Origin: Chitinophagaceae bacterium
Lineage (GTDB): Bacteria > Bacteroidota > Bacteroidia > Chitinophagales > Chitinophagaceae
DNA length: 64,000 nt
Direction: 5' to 3'
Assembly: GCA_016710165.1 (NCBI GenBank)
Contig: JADJLJ010000001.1
Coordinates: 1,798,001-1,862,000, forward strand
The notes beneath the pieces are model-generated. The model did not search any database. It saw nothing but the letters and a program-made list of their open reading frames with translations, and was not told the DNA's origin. Below, piece after piece: positions 17,819 to 24,956 of this stretch (the first letter of the stretch is position 1; every line of letters starts with the position of its first letter). Position numbers and translations under genes: made by a program.

Positions 17819-18910
17819 TTATTTTTTTTCTGAGGATGTTTTTTGTTTTACTGCTTCTTCCATTTTCTTTTGTGCTTCCACGATGGGTTTGAAAGGACCG
17901 TACTTGTGCTGCGCTTCCGTAAAAGCATCTGCATACGGGCCAAATGGATGATCAGCCGGTTTTTTTGAAATATCGGGCCAGTCTTTCGGAACATTGATGT
18001 GCGGTCTTGCCTGTGAAACAACAAAAGCCGCTACATCCCATGCTTCTTCATCGGTGAGTTGCGGATTCTGGTGTGTTACGCCCAGCGGCATATTATATTT
18101 TATGTATTTGGCAAAATTGCTGATGCGGTACAGACCGGCACCATCATTAAAACTGTTCTTGCCCCATAAGGCCGGGTACGTATATTCTGTTTTATCCAAC
18201 GTAAAGACCCCTTCGCCGTTTGCCTGGTGGCAGCTCTGGCACTTTGCAGTATAAACAGACATCCCGTTCTCAGGACTGGCGGCACGGTCAAGCCAGGCAA
18301 GGTCTTTAAACCCCGAACCTTCTGCTTTTTTCCCTTTCTCCACATTCGATCCTACAAAGTTGATGTACGAAACAATGGCCTGCATCTCCTTACTTGTTTT
18401 AGGCAGGGCTTTACCGTTCAGGCTCCGCTCAAAGCAATCATTCACCCTTTTATAGATATCTTCCACCCCACCGCTCCTTGCCCTGAATTTTGGATAGAGT
18501 GAAGCCACGGAACCATAGTTGTTGCCAAAGACAACGGTGCCTGCCTGCAAATGACAATTCTGGCAATTCATGCCATTGCTTATCTGCATTACAGAACCAT
18601 TGGGGCCAAGATATCTGGAAGTATGTGCAATTAATTCCTGGCCGTATGTTACCTGTTCTTTTTGTTTGGCATCAGGGATGGTACTGATATCAGGTGCCGT
18701 CCAGTAATTACCTGCATCCGCTTTCGGTGTACCTGGCTGAGCAGTCGCATCCTGCGTTTGCTCCACGGATTTTCCGGGTTTACCCGTGTAATATAAAATA
18801 AATGGTATGGCAACAATGGTGATCACCAATACCACCACAATAAACATCAATCTATTGATGACGGAGACCAGCCCCTGTGTTATTTTACCTTCCTCCTGTT
18901 CGTTGTGCAT
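17819..18910 (-). CDS. TsdA-like dihaem cytochrome c, membrane-anchored
   Basis: TsdA oxidises two thiosulfates to tetrathionate, or the reverse. The 363-residue protein has an N-terminal membrane helix (about 22-42) and two haem c motifs, CQNCH (116-120) and CQSCH (224-228). The stretch RVNDCFERSLNGKALP contains Cys159, 39 residues after the first haem His, at the position of the unusual cysteine haem ligand of TsdA as I recall it. The second domain has ALWGKNSFNDGAG and NMPLG (Met274), also TsdA-like. The stop overlaps an alternative start of the SoxB-like gene. The anchor suggests electron delivery to the respiratory chain. Confidence 0.82.
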   Translation of the reverse strand: MHNEQEEGKITQGLVSVINRLMFIVVVLVITIVAIPFILYYTGKPGKSVEQTQDATAQPGTPKADAGNYWTAPDISTIPDAKQKEQVTYGQELIAHTSRYLGPNGSVMQISNGMNCQNCHLQAGTVVFGNNYGSVASLYPKFRARSGGVEDIYKRVNDCFERSLNGKALPKTSKEMQAIVSYINFVGSNVEKGKKAEGSGFKDLAWLDRAASPENGMSVYTAKCQSCHQANGEGVFTLDKTEYTYPALWGKNSFNDGAGLYRISNFAKYIKYNMPLGVTHQNPQLTDEEAWDVAAFVVSQARPHINVPKDWPDISKKPADHPFGPYADAFTEAQHKYGPFKPIVEAQKKMEEAVKQKTSSEKK

Positions 18911-18927
18911 AAGGAATGATTTAAAAA

Positions 18928-19341
18928 TTAATGAGGCAATTTATCCCTGAAGTATCCATATAAGAATGTTCCGATAATGGCGAACAGGAATACGATCGTC
19001 ATTGTTAAAAAGCCATACCCGATATTTACCACCATCGGACCGGGGCATGCACCGCTCAGTGCCCAGCCCAATCCAAAAATGATACCTCCCGCGAGATAAC
19101 GTACAACGGATCTTTCTTTTGGATAGAAGGAGATCTGGTTCCCGTGAAAATCCCTTATCTTAAACTTCTTTATCAGTGCCACCCCAATAACACCCAGTGT
19201 GACAGCAGTACCTATGATGCCATACATGTGGAAAGCCTGGAAACGGAACATCTCCTGTATCCTGAACCAGGAAATGGCTTCTGATTTAGCCATTACAATT
19301 CCAAAGACAATACCGAGTACAAGAAATTTTATAAACTTCAT
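18928..19341 (-). CDS. DUF6691 / YeeE-YedE C-terminal half transporter subunit
   Basis: This 137-residue protein has four predicted membrane helices and the conserved SGACPGPM motif with a central cysteine. It corresponds to the second half of YeeE/YedE (TsuA-type) thiosulfate transporters, which in Bacteroidota and others is a separate DUF6691 gene. The partner half is encoded 4 bp upstream. Confidence 0.85.
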   Translation of the reverse strand: MKFIKFLVLGIVFGIVMAKSEAISWFRIQEMFRFQAFHMYGIIGTAVTLGVIGVALIKKFKIRDFHGNQISFYPKERSVVRYLAGGIIFGLGWALSGACPGPMVVNIGYGFLTMTIVFLFAIIGTFLYGYFRDKLPH

Positions 19342-19345
19342 CTGA

Positions 19346-19903
19346 TCAAAATATTAATGGTAGAATTAAAAAGGTCATTGCGAGGCCACCGATAAAAAAT
19401 CCGATCACTGCGATCAGGGAAGGCAACTGCAGGTCGGATAAACCGCTGATGGCATGACCGGAAGTACAACCACCGGCATACCGGGAACCAAAGCCCACCA
19501 TCAGTCCACCCATTGCCAGCACAAGAAAGCCTTTTACAGAAAGCATGGCATCCAGGCTGAAAAGTTCGTCAGGCTGTAAGGAGGCTGGTGCTGCAATGCC
19601 CAGTTTTGCAAGGTCACCGATGGTTTCCTGCGAGATCTGAACGGGGGCATCGGTTGACAGGAACTGTTTTGCAATAAAGCCGCCAATGATGGCCCCTATC
19701 AGAAAAACAAGGTTCCATACCTGGGTCTTCCAGTTAAAGTCAAAAAGTTTGGCTTTCTTTCCCAACCCTGCCACAGCACAAATGGTTCTTAAGTTGGACG
19801 AAAAACCGAATGACTGGCCAAAGTACAAAAGAAAGAACATGATCGCTGCAATCATTGTACCGGAGAACCACCAGGACCAGGTTTGTGTTATCACCTCTCT
19901 CAT
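19346..19903 (-). CDS. YeeE/YedE family thiosulfate transporter N-terminal half
   Basis: The 185-residue membrane protein carries the family signature GSRYAGGCTSGHAISGL, whose cysteine lines the thiosulfate path in TsuA-type transporters. About four or five helices are predicted. It is split from its C-terminal half (next gene), and together they would form one full YeeE/YedE transporter for thiosulfate or another sulfur compound across the inner membrane. Confidence 0.88.
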   Translation of the reverse strand: MREVITQTWSWWFSGTMIAAIMFFLLYFGQSFGFSSNLRTICAVAGLGKKAKLFDFNWKTQVWNLVFLIGAIIGGFIAKQFLSTDAPVQISQETIGDLAKLGIAAPASLQPDELFSLDAMLSVKGFLVLAMGGLMVGFGSRYAGGCTSGHAISGLSDLQLPSLIAVIGFFIGGLAMTFLILPLIF

Positions 19904-19913
19904 GCGATGTATA

Positions 19914-20750
19914 TTAGTCGTTTAAATGAAATGAAATAATGGGTTTGAATAAATGATTGATGAGTTTTTCCGTTGCACTGTGATGGAAGAAACCACCTTT
20001 GCCATGAGTACCGATGCAGATGATATCCATATTGATCATCTGGTTAAAATGTATGACCCCGTTCTCCACGTCCTTATCATTTATCAGGTGGCATTCGTAA
20101 TCGGTTATATTATTCAGCAAAGCAAATTCTTTCATATTGGCTTCAACGGCTGACCGCTCTGCGTCCACGTTGCCGGATGTTATCTGCAGCAGGTGCAGTT
20201 TTGTGCCGAAGGCGCTGATCAGTTTATGCATCAGCGCCAGGTCTTCGGGCACCGGGTTGCCGAAATTATGTACCAGCAGTATATTCCGGATGACGAGGTC
20301 TGAACGGTCGCACATTAATGAAAGCAACGGTATCCTTGACTTACGGGCGATCATTTGTGTTTCGGAACCGGAGAGTTTTTCCTTTATGCCCCATGCCCCT
20401 TTGGTTCCCATTACGATGATATCAAAATGATTTGCCTCGGAAAAATCCAGGATCGCATCGGTCACTTTTCCCAACAACAGGTGTGTCTGGATATGACTGC
20501 CATACAATGTTTTAAGATTGGCCAGTTTCCGTTCTGCTATTTCCTTTTGCTTTATCACATAGTTCACGTCGATCTCCCCGCAGGTCTGAATATCCCCATT
20601 GGAACCCATGGTTACTGTATCCGGCACAGCCAGAACATGCAGGAAGTGGATCTCGATCGCTGTCTTTTCTTCCAGTTTTTTCACCATCAGGTAAGCAAAT
20701 TCTGCCTGCACTGAAAAATCGGTCGGTATCAGTATTTTAAAATTTTCCAT
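19914..20750 (-). CDS. Universal stress protein with two UspA domains
   Basis: The 278-residue cytosolic protein contains two tandem UspA folds (about 1-145 and 150-278). Both end in ATP-binding-like signatures: GTKGAWGIKEKLSGSET in the first and GTHGKGGFFHHSATEK in the second. It is embedded in the sulfur operon, 10 bp before the YeeE gene, and may signal stress or energy state; a direct sulfur role is not evident. Confidence 0.88.
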   Translation of the reverse strand: MENFKILIPTDFSVQAEFAYLMVKKLEEKTAIEIHFLHVLAVPDTVTMGSNGDIQTCGEIDVNYVIKQKEIAERKLANLKTLYGSHIQTHLLLGKVTDAILDFSEANHFDIIVMGTKGAWGIKEKLSGSETQMIARKSRIPLLSLMCDRSDLVIRNILLVHNFGNPVPEDLALMHKLISAFGTKLHLLQITSGNVDAERSAVEANMKEFALLNNITDYECHLINDKDVENGVIHFNQMINMDIICIGTHGKGGFFHHSATEKLINHLFKPIISFHLND

Positions 20751-20777
20751 ATTCCTTAAATTACAGGTTTTATACTA

Positions 20778-21140
20778 CTATTTGCACTCAATATTCTGCC
20801 AGGCGCCTTTGTTTTCCACATTTTTAATCCCCGCCTGCTCAAGCAATTCCCTGGCAACTCCGGCACGGCTCCCGCTGCGGCAAACCACGATCACCTTATC
20901 ATAGGCCTTCAATGACCCGATCTTTGCTTCCAGTTCATTCAACGGGTAGTTGACGCTGCAGGTTGCATGGCCGTCGTTATTCCATTCCTCAACAGTCCGT
21001 ACATCTACAATAATGGTTTTTGTGGCGGCCGTATCAATTGATCGCGTTTCCGTTGTACCGGGTGTTTCCCCGCTGTTTGTGCAGGACAACAGGCCAGCCA
21101 TAAGCGCAACGGCAAAAAGATATTGTTTTACGTATCTCAT
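20778..21140 (-). CDS. Rhodanese-like lipoprotein
   Basis: The 120-residue protein has a lipoprotein signal (lipobox LLSC, lipidated Cys20) and a single rhodanese domain with active-site loop CRSGSR (Cys87). Rhodaneses transfer sulfane sulfur through a cysteine persulfide. Lipidation places it in the periplasm, close to the SoxB-like and DsrE proteins. Its start codon overlaps the stop of the cytosolic rhodanese by 4 bp, so the two are translationally coupled. Confidence 0.9.
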   Translation of the reverse strand: MRYVKQYLFAVALMAGLLSCTNSGETPGTTETRSIDTAATKTIIVDVRTVEEWNNDGHATCSVNYPLNELEAKIGSLKAYDKVIVVCRSGSRAGVARELLEQAGIKNVENKGAWQNIECK

Positions 21141-21448
21141 TTTACATACTGATTTACGTCCTCCCAGGTACCACCGTTCACCACGTTGGTAAATCCGTTT
21201 TGCTCCAGGATCATTTTTGCCTGGCCGCTCCGGTTACCGCTGCGGCAAAATACAATAATGTTCTTTTTGTCTTTGAACTGTGCGATCTGCTGGGTTACGC
21301 TGTCTAAAGGAATGTTTACCGATCCTTTTACATGCCCGGAAGAATATTCCCCGGGAGTTCTTACGTCTACTAAAAATGCACCCTCTTCGATCTTCGCTTT
21401 CAGATCTACCTGGGAACTGCCACCAAATAATTGTTGTAAAATGTTCAT
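21137..21448 (-). CDS. Cytosolic single-domain rhodanese
   Basis: This 103-residue protein has no signal peptide and one rhodanese domain with active-site loop CRSGNR (Cys68) and the DVRTPGEYSSGHVKGSVNIP motif. It would carry persulfide sulfur in the cytosol. It lies between thioredoxin (10 bp) and the exported rhodanese (4-bp overlap). Confidence 0.92.
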   Translation of the reverse strand: MNILQQLFGGSSQVDLKAKIEEGAFLVDVRTPGEYSSGHVKGSVNIPLDSVTQQIAQFKDKKNIIVFCRSGNRSGQAKMILEQNGFTNVVNGGTWEDVNQYVK

Positions 21449-21458
21449 GGTTTTATTT

Positions 21459-21755
21459 TTATACAGTGAATTTTTTAATTACCCCGATCAGCCCGGCTTT
21501 AGGTACCACACCGCTTTGCCTCCAGAGTGGTTTGCCATTCTTGAACAATATCAGCGTAGGCACACCCTGTACCTGGTATTCGTGGGCCGCCTGCGGACTT
21601 TTATCCACATCTACCTTTATGATGGTAGCGGCATCGCCCAGTTCTGCTTTTACATCTTTTAAAATGGGAGCCATCATTTTGCAGGGGCCACACCATTCGG
21701 CAAAGAAATCTACCAGCACCGGCTTGTCAGAATTTATGATCTCGTTAAATGTCAT
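21459..21755 (-). CDS. trxA: Thioredoxin
   Basis: The 98-residue protein is a complete single-domain thioredoxin with WCGPCKMM (Cys22, Cys25) and the cis-proline loop GVPTLILF. No signal peptide. It would reduce protein persulfides or release sulfide from the rhodaneses. Its start overlaps the end of the DUF6132 gene by 11 bp, consistent with tight co-translation. Confidence 0.93.
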   Translation of the reverse strand: MTFNEIINSDKPVLVDFFAEWCGPCKMMAPILKDVKAELGDAATIIKVDVDKSPQAAHEYQVQGVPTLILFKNGKPLWRQSGVVPKAGLIGVIKKFTV

Positions 21756-21981
21756 TTTCGCTGTTTTTTTCTTTTGCGGAACTCCCTTTGTATTCCTTTT
21801 TAAACATCCCGAACAGCAAAGCCCCCATCACCGCCCCATACAGCGTGCTGTTCAACGGCTTTGATGTAATGGCACAGGTTCCGGATACACAACCTACCTG
21901 CTGCCAGTAAATATACCCGGCTACCGCACCCACGGCTGCGCCAATAAAATAGAGCAGGTTGTTTTTAAACCACTTCTTCAT
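21745..21981 (-). CDS. DUF6132 family small membrane protein
   Basis: The 78-residue protein has two membrane helices and a conserved GCVSGTCAIT motif between them, a pattern I associate with DUF6132. The two cysteines could bind a metal or shuttle sulfur, but no function is known. It overlaps both neighbours (17 bp upstream, 11 bp downstream). Confidence 0.8.
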   Translation of the reverse strand: MKKWFKNNLLYFIGAAVGAVAGYIYWQQVGCVSGTCAITSKPLNSTLYGAVMGALLFGMFKKEYKGSSAKEKNSENDI

Positions 21982-22201
21982 ACTGAATTTCTTTTGATAC
22001 TGATTTATCCTTTACGGGTGGCGCCGCACAATTACCGGCTGCACAACATCGCATGTTAAAAACAGCCATCCCGGTAAATAGTATACCGGCTATTCCAAAC
22101 AGAACGTCTTTTGCCATCATCCCCTGCACCACTATGGCTATTCCCATAACCAGCCTCAACACCCTTATAAAATTCCAGTTACGGAAGATTGCCTGTTTCA
22201 T
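21965..22201 (-). CDS. DUF2892/YgaP-like small membrane protein, first gene of sulfur operon
   Basis: The 78-residue protein has two helices (about 14-48) followed by NMRCCAAGNCAAPP, a cysteine-rich end seen in YgaP-type membrane modules that normally accompany rhodaneses. ATG 22201 was chosen because it follows the predicted promoter; the frame is open to 22264 but that would overlap the palindrome. It is the first gene of a run of thirteen minus-strand genes. Confidence 0.8.
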   Translation of the reverse strand: MKQAIFRNWNFIRVLRLVMGIAIVVQGMMAKDVLFGIAGILFTGMAVFNMRCCAAGNCAAPPVKDKSVSKEIQYEEVV

Positions 22202-22227
22202 AATAATGTATTTTCCTGTTTTCCCGA

Positions 22228-22271
22228 CAAAGTTAAACCACGCAACCCCTCCCCTACGTAACAAAGGTTAC
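22228..22271 (-). promoter_or_regulatory. Crp/Fnr-type palindrome and -7 element of the sulfur operon
   Basis: A perfect palindrome GTAAC-AAAG-GTTAC lies at 22258-22271. On the minus strand TAACTTTG (22228-22235) matches the -7 consensus TAnnTTTG exactly. Centre-to-centre distance is 33 bp, which puts the palindrome near -41, the class II activator position. No -33 element is needed in such promoters. The first gene starts 27 bp further down. The motif recurs with the same spacing at several promoters below. Confidence 0.75.
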
Positions 22272-22342
22272 ATAAAAAGCAGCCGGTTGGCTGCTTCAAA
22301 AAATTAACATCTTACTGTGCTTTCAGCTGGTTTACATACCGG

Positions 22343-22819
22343 TTATTTCTTTAAAAATGCCGAATACATCCATACCAGTTTTTCCTGTGCCCGGATATAG
22401 TCGCTCATTAAAGCATTGGTTCCTTCATCGTTGGCACCTGCGGCCAGTTCCAGTATCTCCCGCTGGATGATGATGATGGTTTTAAATGCCTCCAGGATCT
22501 GCTCCACGGACCTTATCCCATCGGTAACCCGGGGGCTTTCCTTGATACCCGAGACCCGGGCATAAGCCGAATAGTTATGTTCCGGGGTAAAGCCCAGGGT
22601 AAGGATCCGCTCGGCCACTTCATCTATCTTAAGCAGCAGGTCGTTGTACAGTTCTTCAAACTTCCCGTGCAGTTCAAAGAATTTATCCCCCTTGATATTC
22701 CAGTGATAGCCCCTGGTATTCTGGTAAAAGATGGAGTAGTTTGCCAGCAGTACATTCAGTTTTTCTGCCAGCTGTTGGCTCTTTTTCTTATCGAGTCCGA
22801 TCGCGTTCATGGTTGTCAT
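22343..22819 (-). CDS. dps: Dps-family ferritin-like DNA-protection protein
   Basis: Dps proteins form 12-mers that oxidise and store iron and protect DNA from peroxide. The 158 residues contain the inter-subunit ferroxidase residues in YHWNIKGDKFFELH and the following D/E pair in KIDEVAERI. ATG 22819 (or 22810) is preferred; the frame is open to 22864 but those codons run into the regulatory palindrome at 22858-22871. It appears to be a single-gene unit. Confidence 0.92.
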   Translation of the reverse strand: MTTMNAIGLDKKKSQQLAEKLNVLLANYSIFYQNTRGYHWNIKGDKFFELHGKFEELYNDLLLKIDEVAERILTLGFTPEHNYSAYARVSGIKESPRVTDGIRSVEQILEAFKTIIIIQREILELAAGANDEGTNALMSDYIRAQEKLVWMYSAFLKK

Positions 22820-22827
22820 TTTATATT

Positions 22828-22871
22828 TAAAATTAATTTTTCTTTCCGGTATTTTCCGTAACATTAGTTAC
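22828..22871 (-). promoter_or_regulatory. Crp/Fnr-type palindrome and -7 element of dps
   Basis: A perfect palindrome GTAAC-ATTA-GTTAC lies at 22858-22871. The minus-strand TAATTTTA (22828-22835) matches the -7 consensus at 7 of 8 positions. Centre-to-centre spacing is again 33 bp, the same as at the sulfur operon. Confidence 0.7.
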
Positions 22872-22892
22872 ATAAATGCCCTAATTCCCGGT

Positions 22893-23357
22893 TTACTGCA
22901 AATGATAAGCGGTACCATATTTCACTTCTGTCATGATAAAAGAACTCTGTACCGTACCGATATTGGCCAGTTTTGCCAGTTTGTTGAGGATAAAGTCGTG
23001 GTAAGCTCCCATATCATCCACTACGATCTTCAGCAGGTAGTCATAAGAACCCGTCATGTGATGACATTCCATTACTTCAGCCAGTTTCACTACTGACTTT
23101 TCAAAATCCTTCAGCATCAGGTGGGCATGTTCCTTCAACTGCACATTGGCAAAGGCCACCAACCGCTTCTCAATTAATTCCCGGTTCAAAATAGCCACGT
23201 ACCCGCTGATATATCCTTCCTTTTCCAACCTCCGGATCCGTTCATAAACGGCGGTAACCGATTTACCCAGTTTGTCAGCGATCTCTTTTGTTGTAAGCCG
23301 TGCATCATGCTGCAACAGCATTAAAATGCGCTTATCGGCCAGGTCATACTTTGCCAT
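22893..23357 (-). CDS. Lrp/AsnC-family transcriptional regulator
   Basis: The 154-residue protein has an N-terminal winged helix-turn-helix (ADKRILMLLQHDARLTTKEI at the start; KSVTAVYERIRRLEKEGYI as recognition region) and a C-terminal RAM ligand-binding domain with the YDYLLKIVVDDM pattern. Such regulators respond to amino acids. It is divergent from the Cys/Met PLP enzyme gene, with 148 bp between starts, so control of that gene in response to a sulfur amino acid is a reasonable inference. Confidence 0.9.
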   Translation of the reverse strand: MAKYDLADKRILMLLQHDARLTTKEIADKLGKSVTAVYERIRRLEKEGYISGYVAILNRELIEKRLVAFANVQLKEHAHLMLKDFEKSVVKLAEVMECHHMTGSYDYLLKIVVDDMGAYHDFILNKLAKLANIGTVQSSFIMTEVKYGTAYHLQ

Positions 23358-23505
23358 CTGGATTTTTTATCTAAAAATAAAACATTTCCCAGACTTTTTA
23401 TCTAAGCGGCCGGTTGTTTGTCCCGGTTAATAGTTTTGTTTTCGGTCATAACCTCCGTCATTTTTTTTCCGGGGGATTCATGTAACCTTTGGTAAAAAAT
23501 ATACC

Positions 23506-24816
23506 ATGAGCAAAAAGATCTTTGCAACCGAAACCCTCATGATGGGGTATGGTTATAAACCTGCATTAAGCGAAGGCGCCGTAAAGTGCCCGGTCTTTCA
23601 AACATCCACCTTTGTATTTAATACGGCCGAAGAAGGAAAAGCATTCTTTGAAATGGCCCATGGGAAACCGGGACACGAGGGAGAACAGATGGGTTTGATC
23701 TACAGCCGCATCAATAATCCGGATATGGAAATACTGGAAGAAAGGCTGAAATTATGGGATGGCGGGGAGGCTGCCGCTGCTTTTTCCAGCGGCATGAGTG
23801 CCATTGCCACTTCACTGGTCAGTTTTTTACAACCCGGCGACATTTTGTTATTCAGCAATCCCATTTACGGGGGTACACACAAATTCATTCATTTTATGCT
23901 GCATAACTGGGGGGTCACTTCCATTGGATTTAATGCAGGGGACAGCAAGGAAGATATCATTAAGTTGCTGGAATCAAAACAGGCAGGCGGCAGACTCAGG
24001 ATGATCTATGCTGAAACACCGGCCAACCCTACCAACGATCTGATCGATATTGAAATGTGCAGTGAAATAGCCGCCCGGTATTCCACCCCCGGGAAAAAAG
24101 TATTGGTGGCCATTGATAATACGTACATGGGGCCATTGTGGCAACATCCATTAAAACACGGCGCCGACATAGTATTATACTCGGCTACCAAATATATTGG
24201 TGGTCACAGCGATCTTATTGCCGGTGCAGCGGTCGGCAGTACAGAAATCATAAAAACAATAAAAAAGAACCGCACGGTATTTGGCACCATCATTGACCCG
24301 CACACCAGCTGGCTGCTGATGCGAAGCCTTGAAACCCTGAAAATAAGGATGGAAACTGCGGCGGCCAATGCTGCCAAAGTAGCTCAGTATCTTTTATCCC
24401 ATCCCAAAGTTGAAAAGGTCTATTACCTGGGATTCACGGAAACGAATAATCCCGGGCAGGCCGGCATCCTGAAGAACCAATACCTGAGTTACGGCGCTAT
24501 GCTGAGTTTTGATGTGAAGGGGGGTGAAAAGGAAGCATTCACTTTTTTAAACAACCTTACGCATATCAAACTGGCCGTAAGCCTGGGTGGGACCGAAAGC
24601 CTGGCTGAACATCCTTTCAGTATGACACATGCCGATGAACCCGCAGAAGAAAAAAACAGGCTCGGACTTACTGATAAAATGGTCAGGCTCAGTGTGGGAA
24701 TCGAAAACCCGGAAGATATTATCTGGGACATCGAACAGGCTTTGGCAGCTGTTCAGGAAAAAAACCAGGGTATGTCAGAAACGCGATCGTTTCGGGAACA
24801 GGACATAAATGCATGA
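23506..24816 (+). CDS. Cystathionine gamma-synthase/lyase family PLP enzyme
   Basis: This 436-residue enzyme belongs to the trans-sulfuration family of PLP enzymes. It shows YSRINNPDMEILEERL, SSGMSAIAT, and the PLP lysine in SATKYIGGHSD, and ends near the SVGIENPEDI motif. Family members act as cystathionine gamma-synthase, gamma-lyase or methionine gamma-lyase; which reaction is catalysed cannot be fixed from sequence. Compared with classic members it carries an N-terminal GYKPALSEGAVKCPVFQT segment and an insertion after FFEMAHGKPGHEGEQ. The neighbouring Lrp gene and sulfur cluster suggest Cys/Met turnover. Confidence 0.88.
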   Translation: MSKKIFATETLMMGYGYKPALSEGAVKCPVFQTSTFVFNTAEEGKAFFEMAHGKPGHEGEQMGLIYSRINNPDMEILEERLKLWDGGEAAAAFSSGMSAIATSLVSFLQPGDILLFSNPIYGGTHKFIHFMLHNWGVTSIGFNAGDSKEDIIKLLESKQAGGRLRMIYAETPANPTNDLIDIEMCSEIAARYSTPGKKVLVAIDNTYMGPLWQHPLKHGADIVLYSATKYIGGHSDLIAGAAVGSTEIIKTIKKNRTVFGTIIDPHTSWLLMRSLETLKIRMETAAANAAKVAQYLLSHPKVEKVYYLGFTETNNPGQAGILKNQYLSYGAMLSFDVKGGEKEAFTFLNNLTHIKLAVSLGGTESLAEHPFSMTHADEPAEEKNRLGLTDKMVRLSVGIENPEDIIWDIEQALAAVQEKNQGMSETRSFREQDINA

Positions 24817-24909
24817 ACCAATACCTCCGCAACACGGGTTATAGCGGAATAAAACCCGCCCAGGAAATTGGTCAATCTTAAATTTTAAAGGGCCCGGCTA
24901 CGGAAAAAT

Positions 24910-24936
24910 AAAATGCCGGATGGTCTCCGGCATTTT
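24910..24936. terminator. Bidirectional intrinsic terminator
   Basis: AAAATGCCGG (24910-24919) pairs perfectly with CCGGCATTTT (24927-24936) around a 7-nt loop, with A/T tracts on both sides. It separates the convergent PLP-enzyme and FadL-type genes and can serve both. Confidence 0.8.
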
Positions 24937-24956
24937 ATCTACGGGCTTATATCACA

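Noticed and set aside
23482..23495. GTAAC-CTTT-GGTAA near the start of the Cys/Met PLP enzyme
   Set aside because: One half-site matches the local palindrome but the other has two or more mismatches, and the site is only 10 bp from the ATG, unlike the fixed upstream position at the other promoters.
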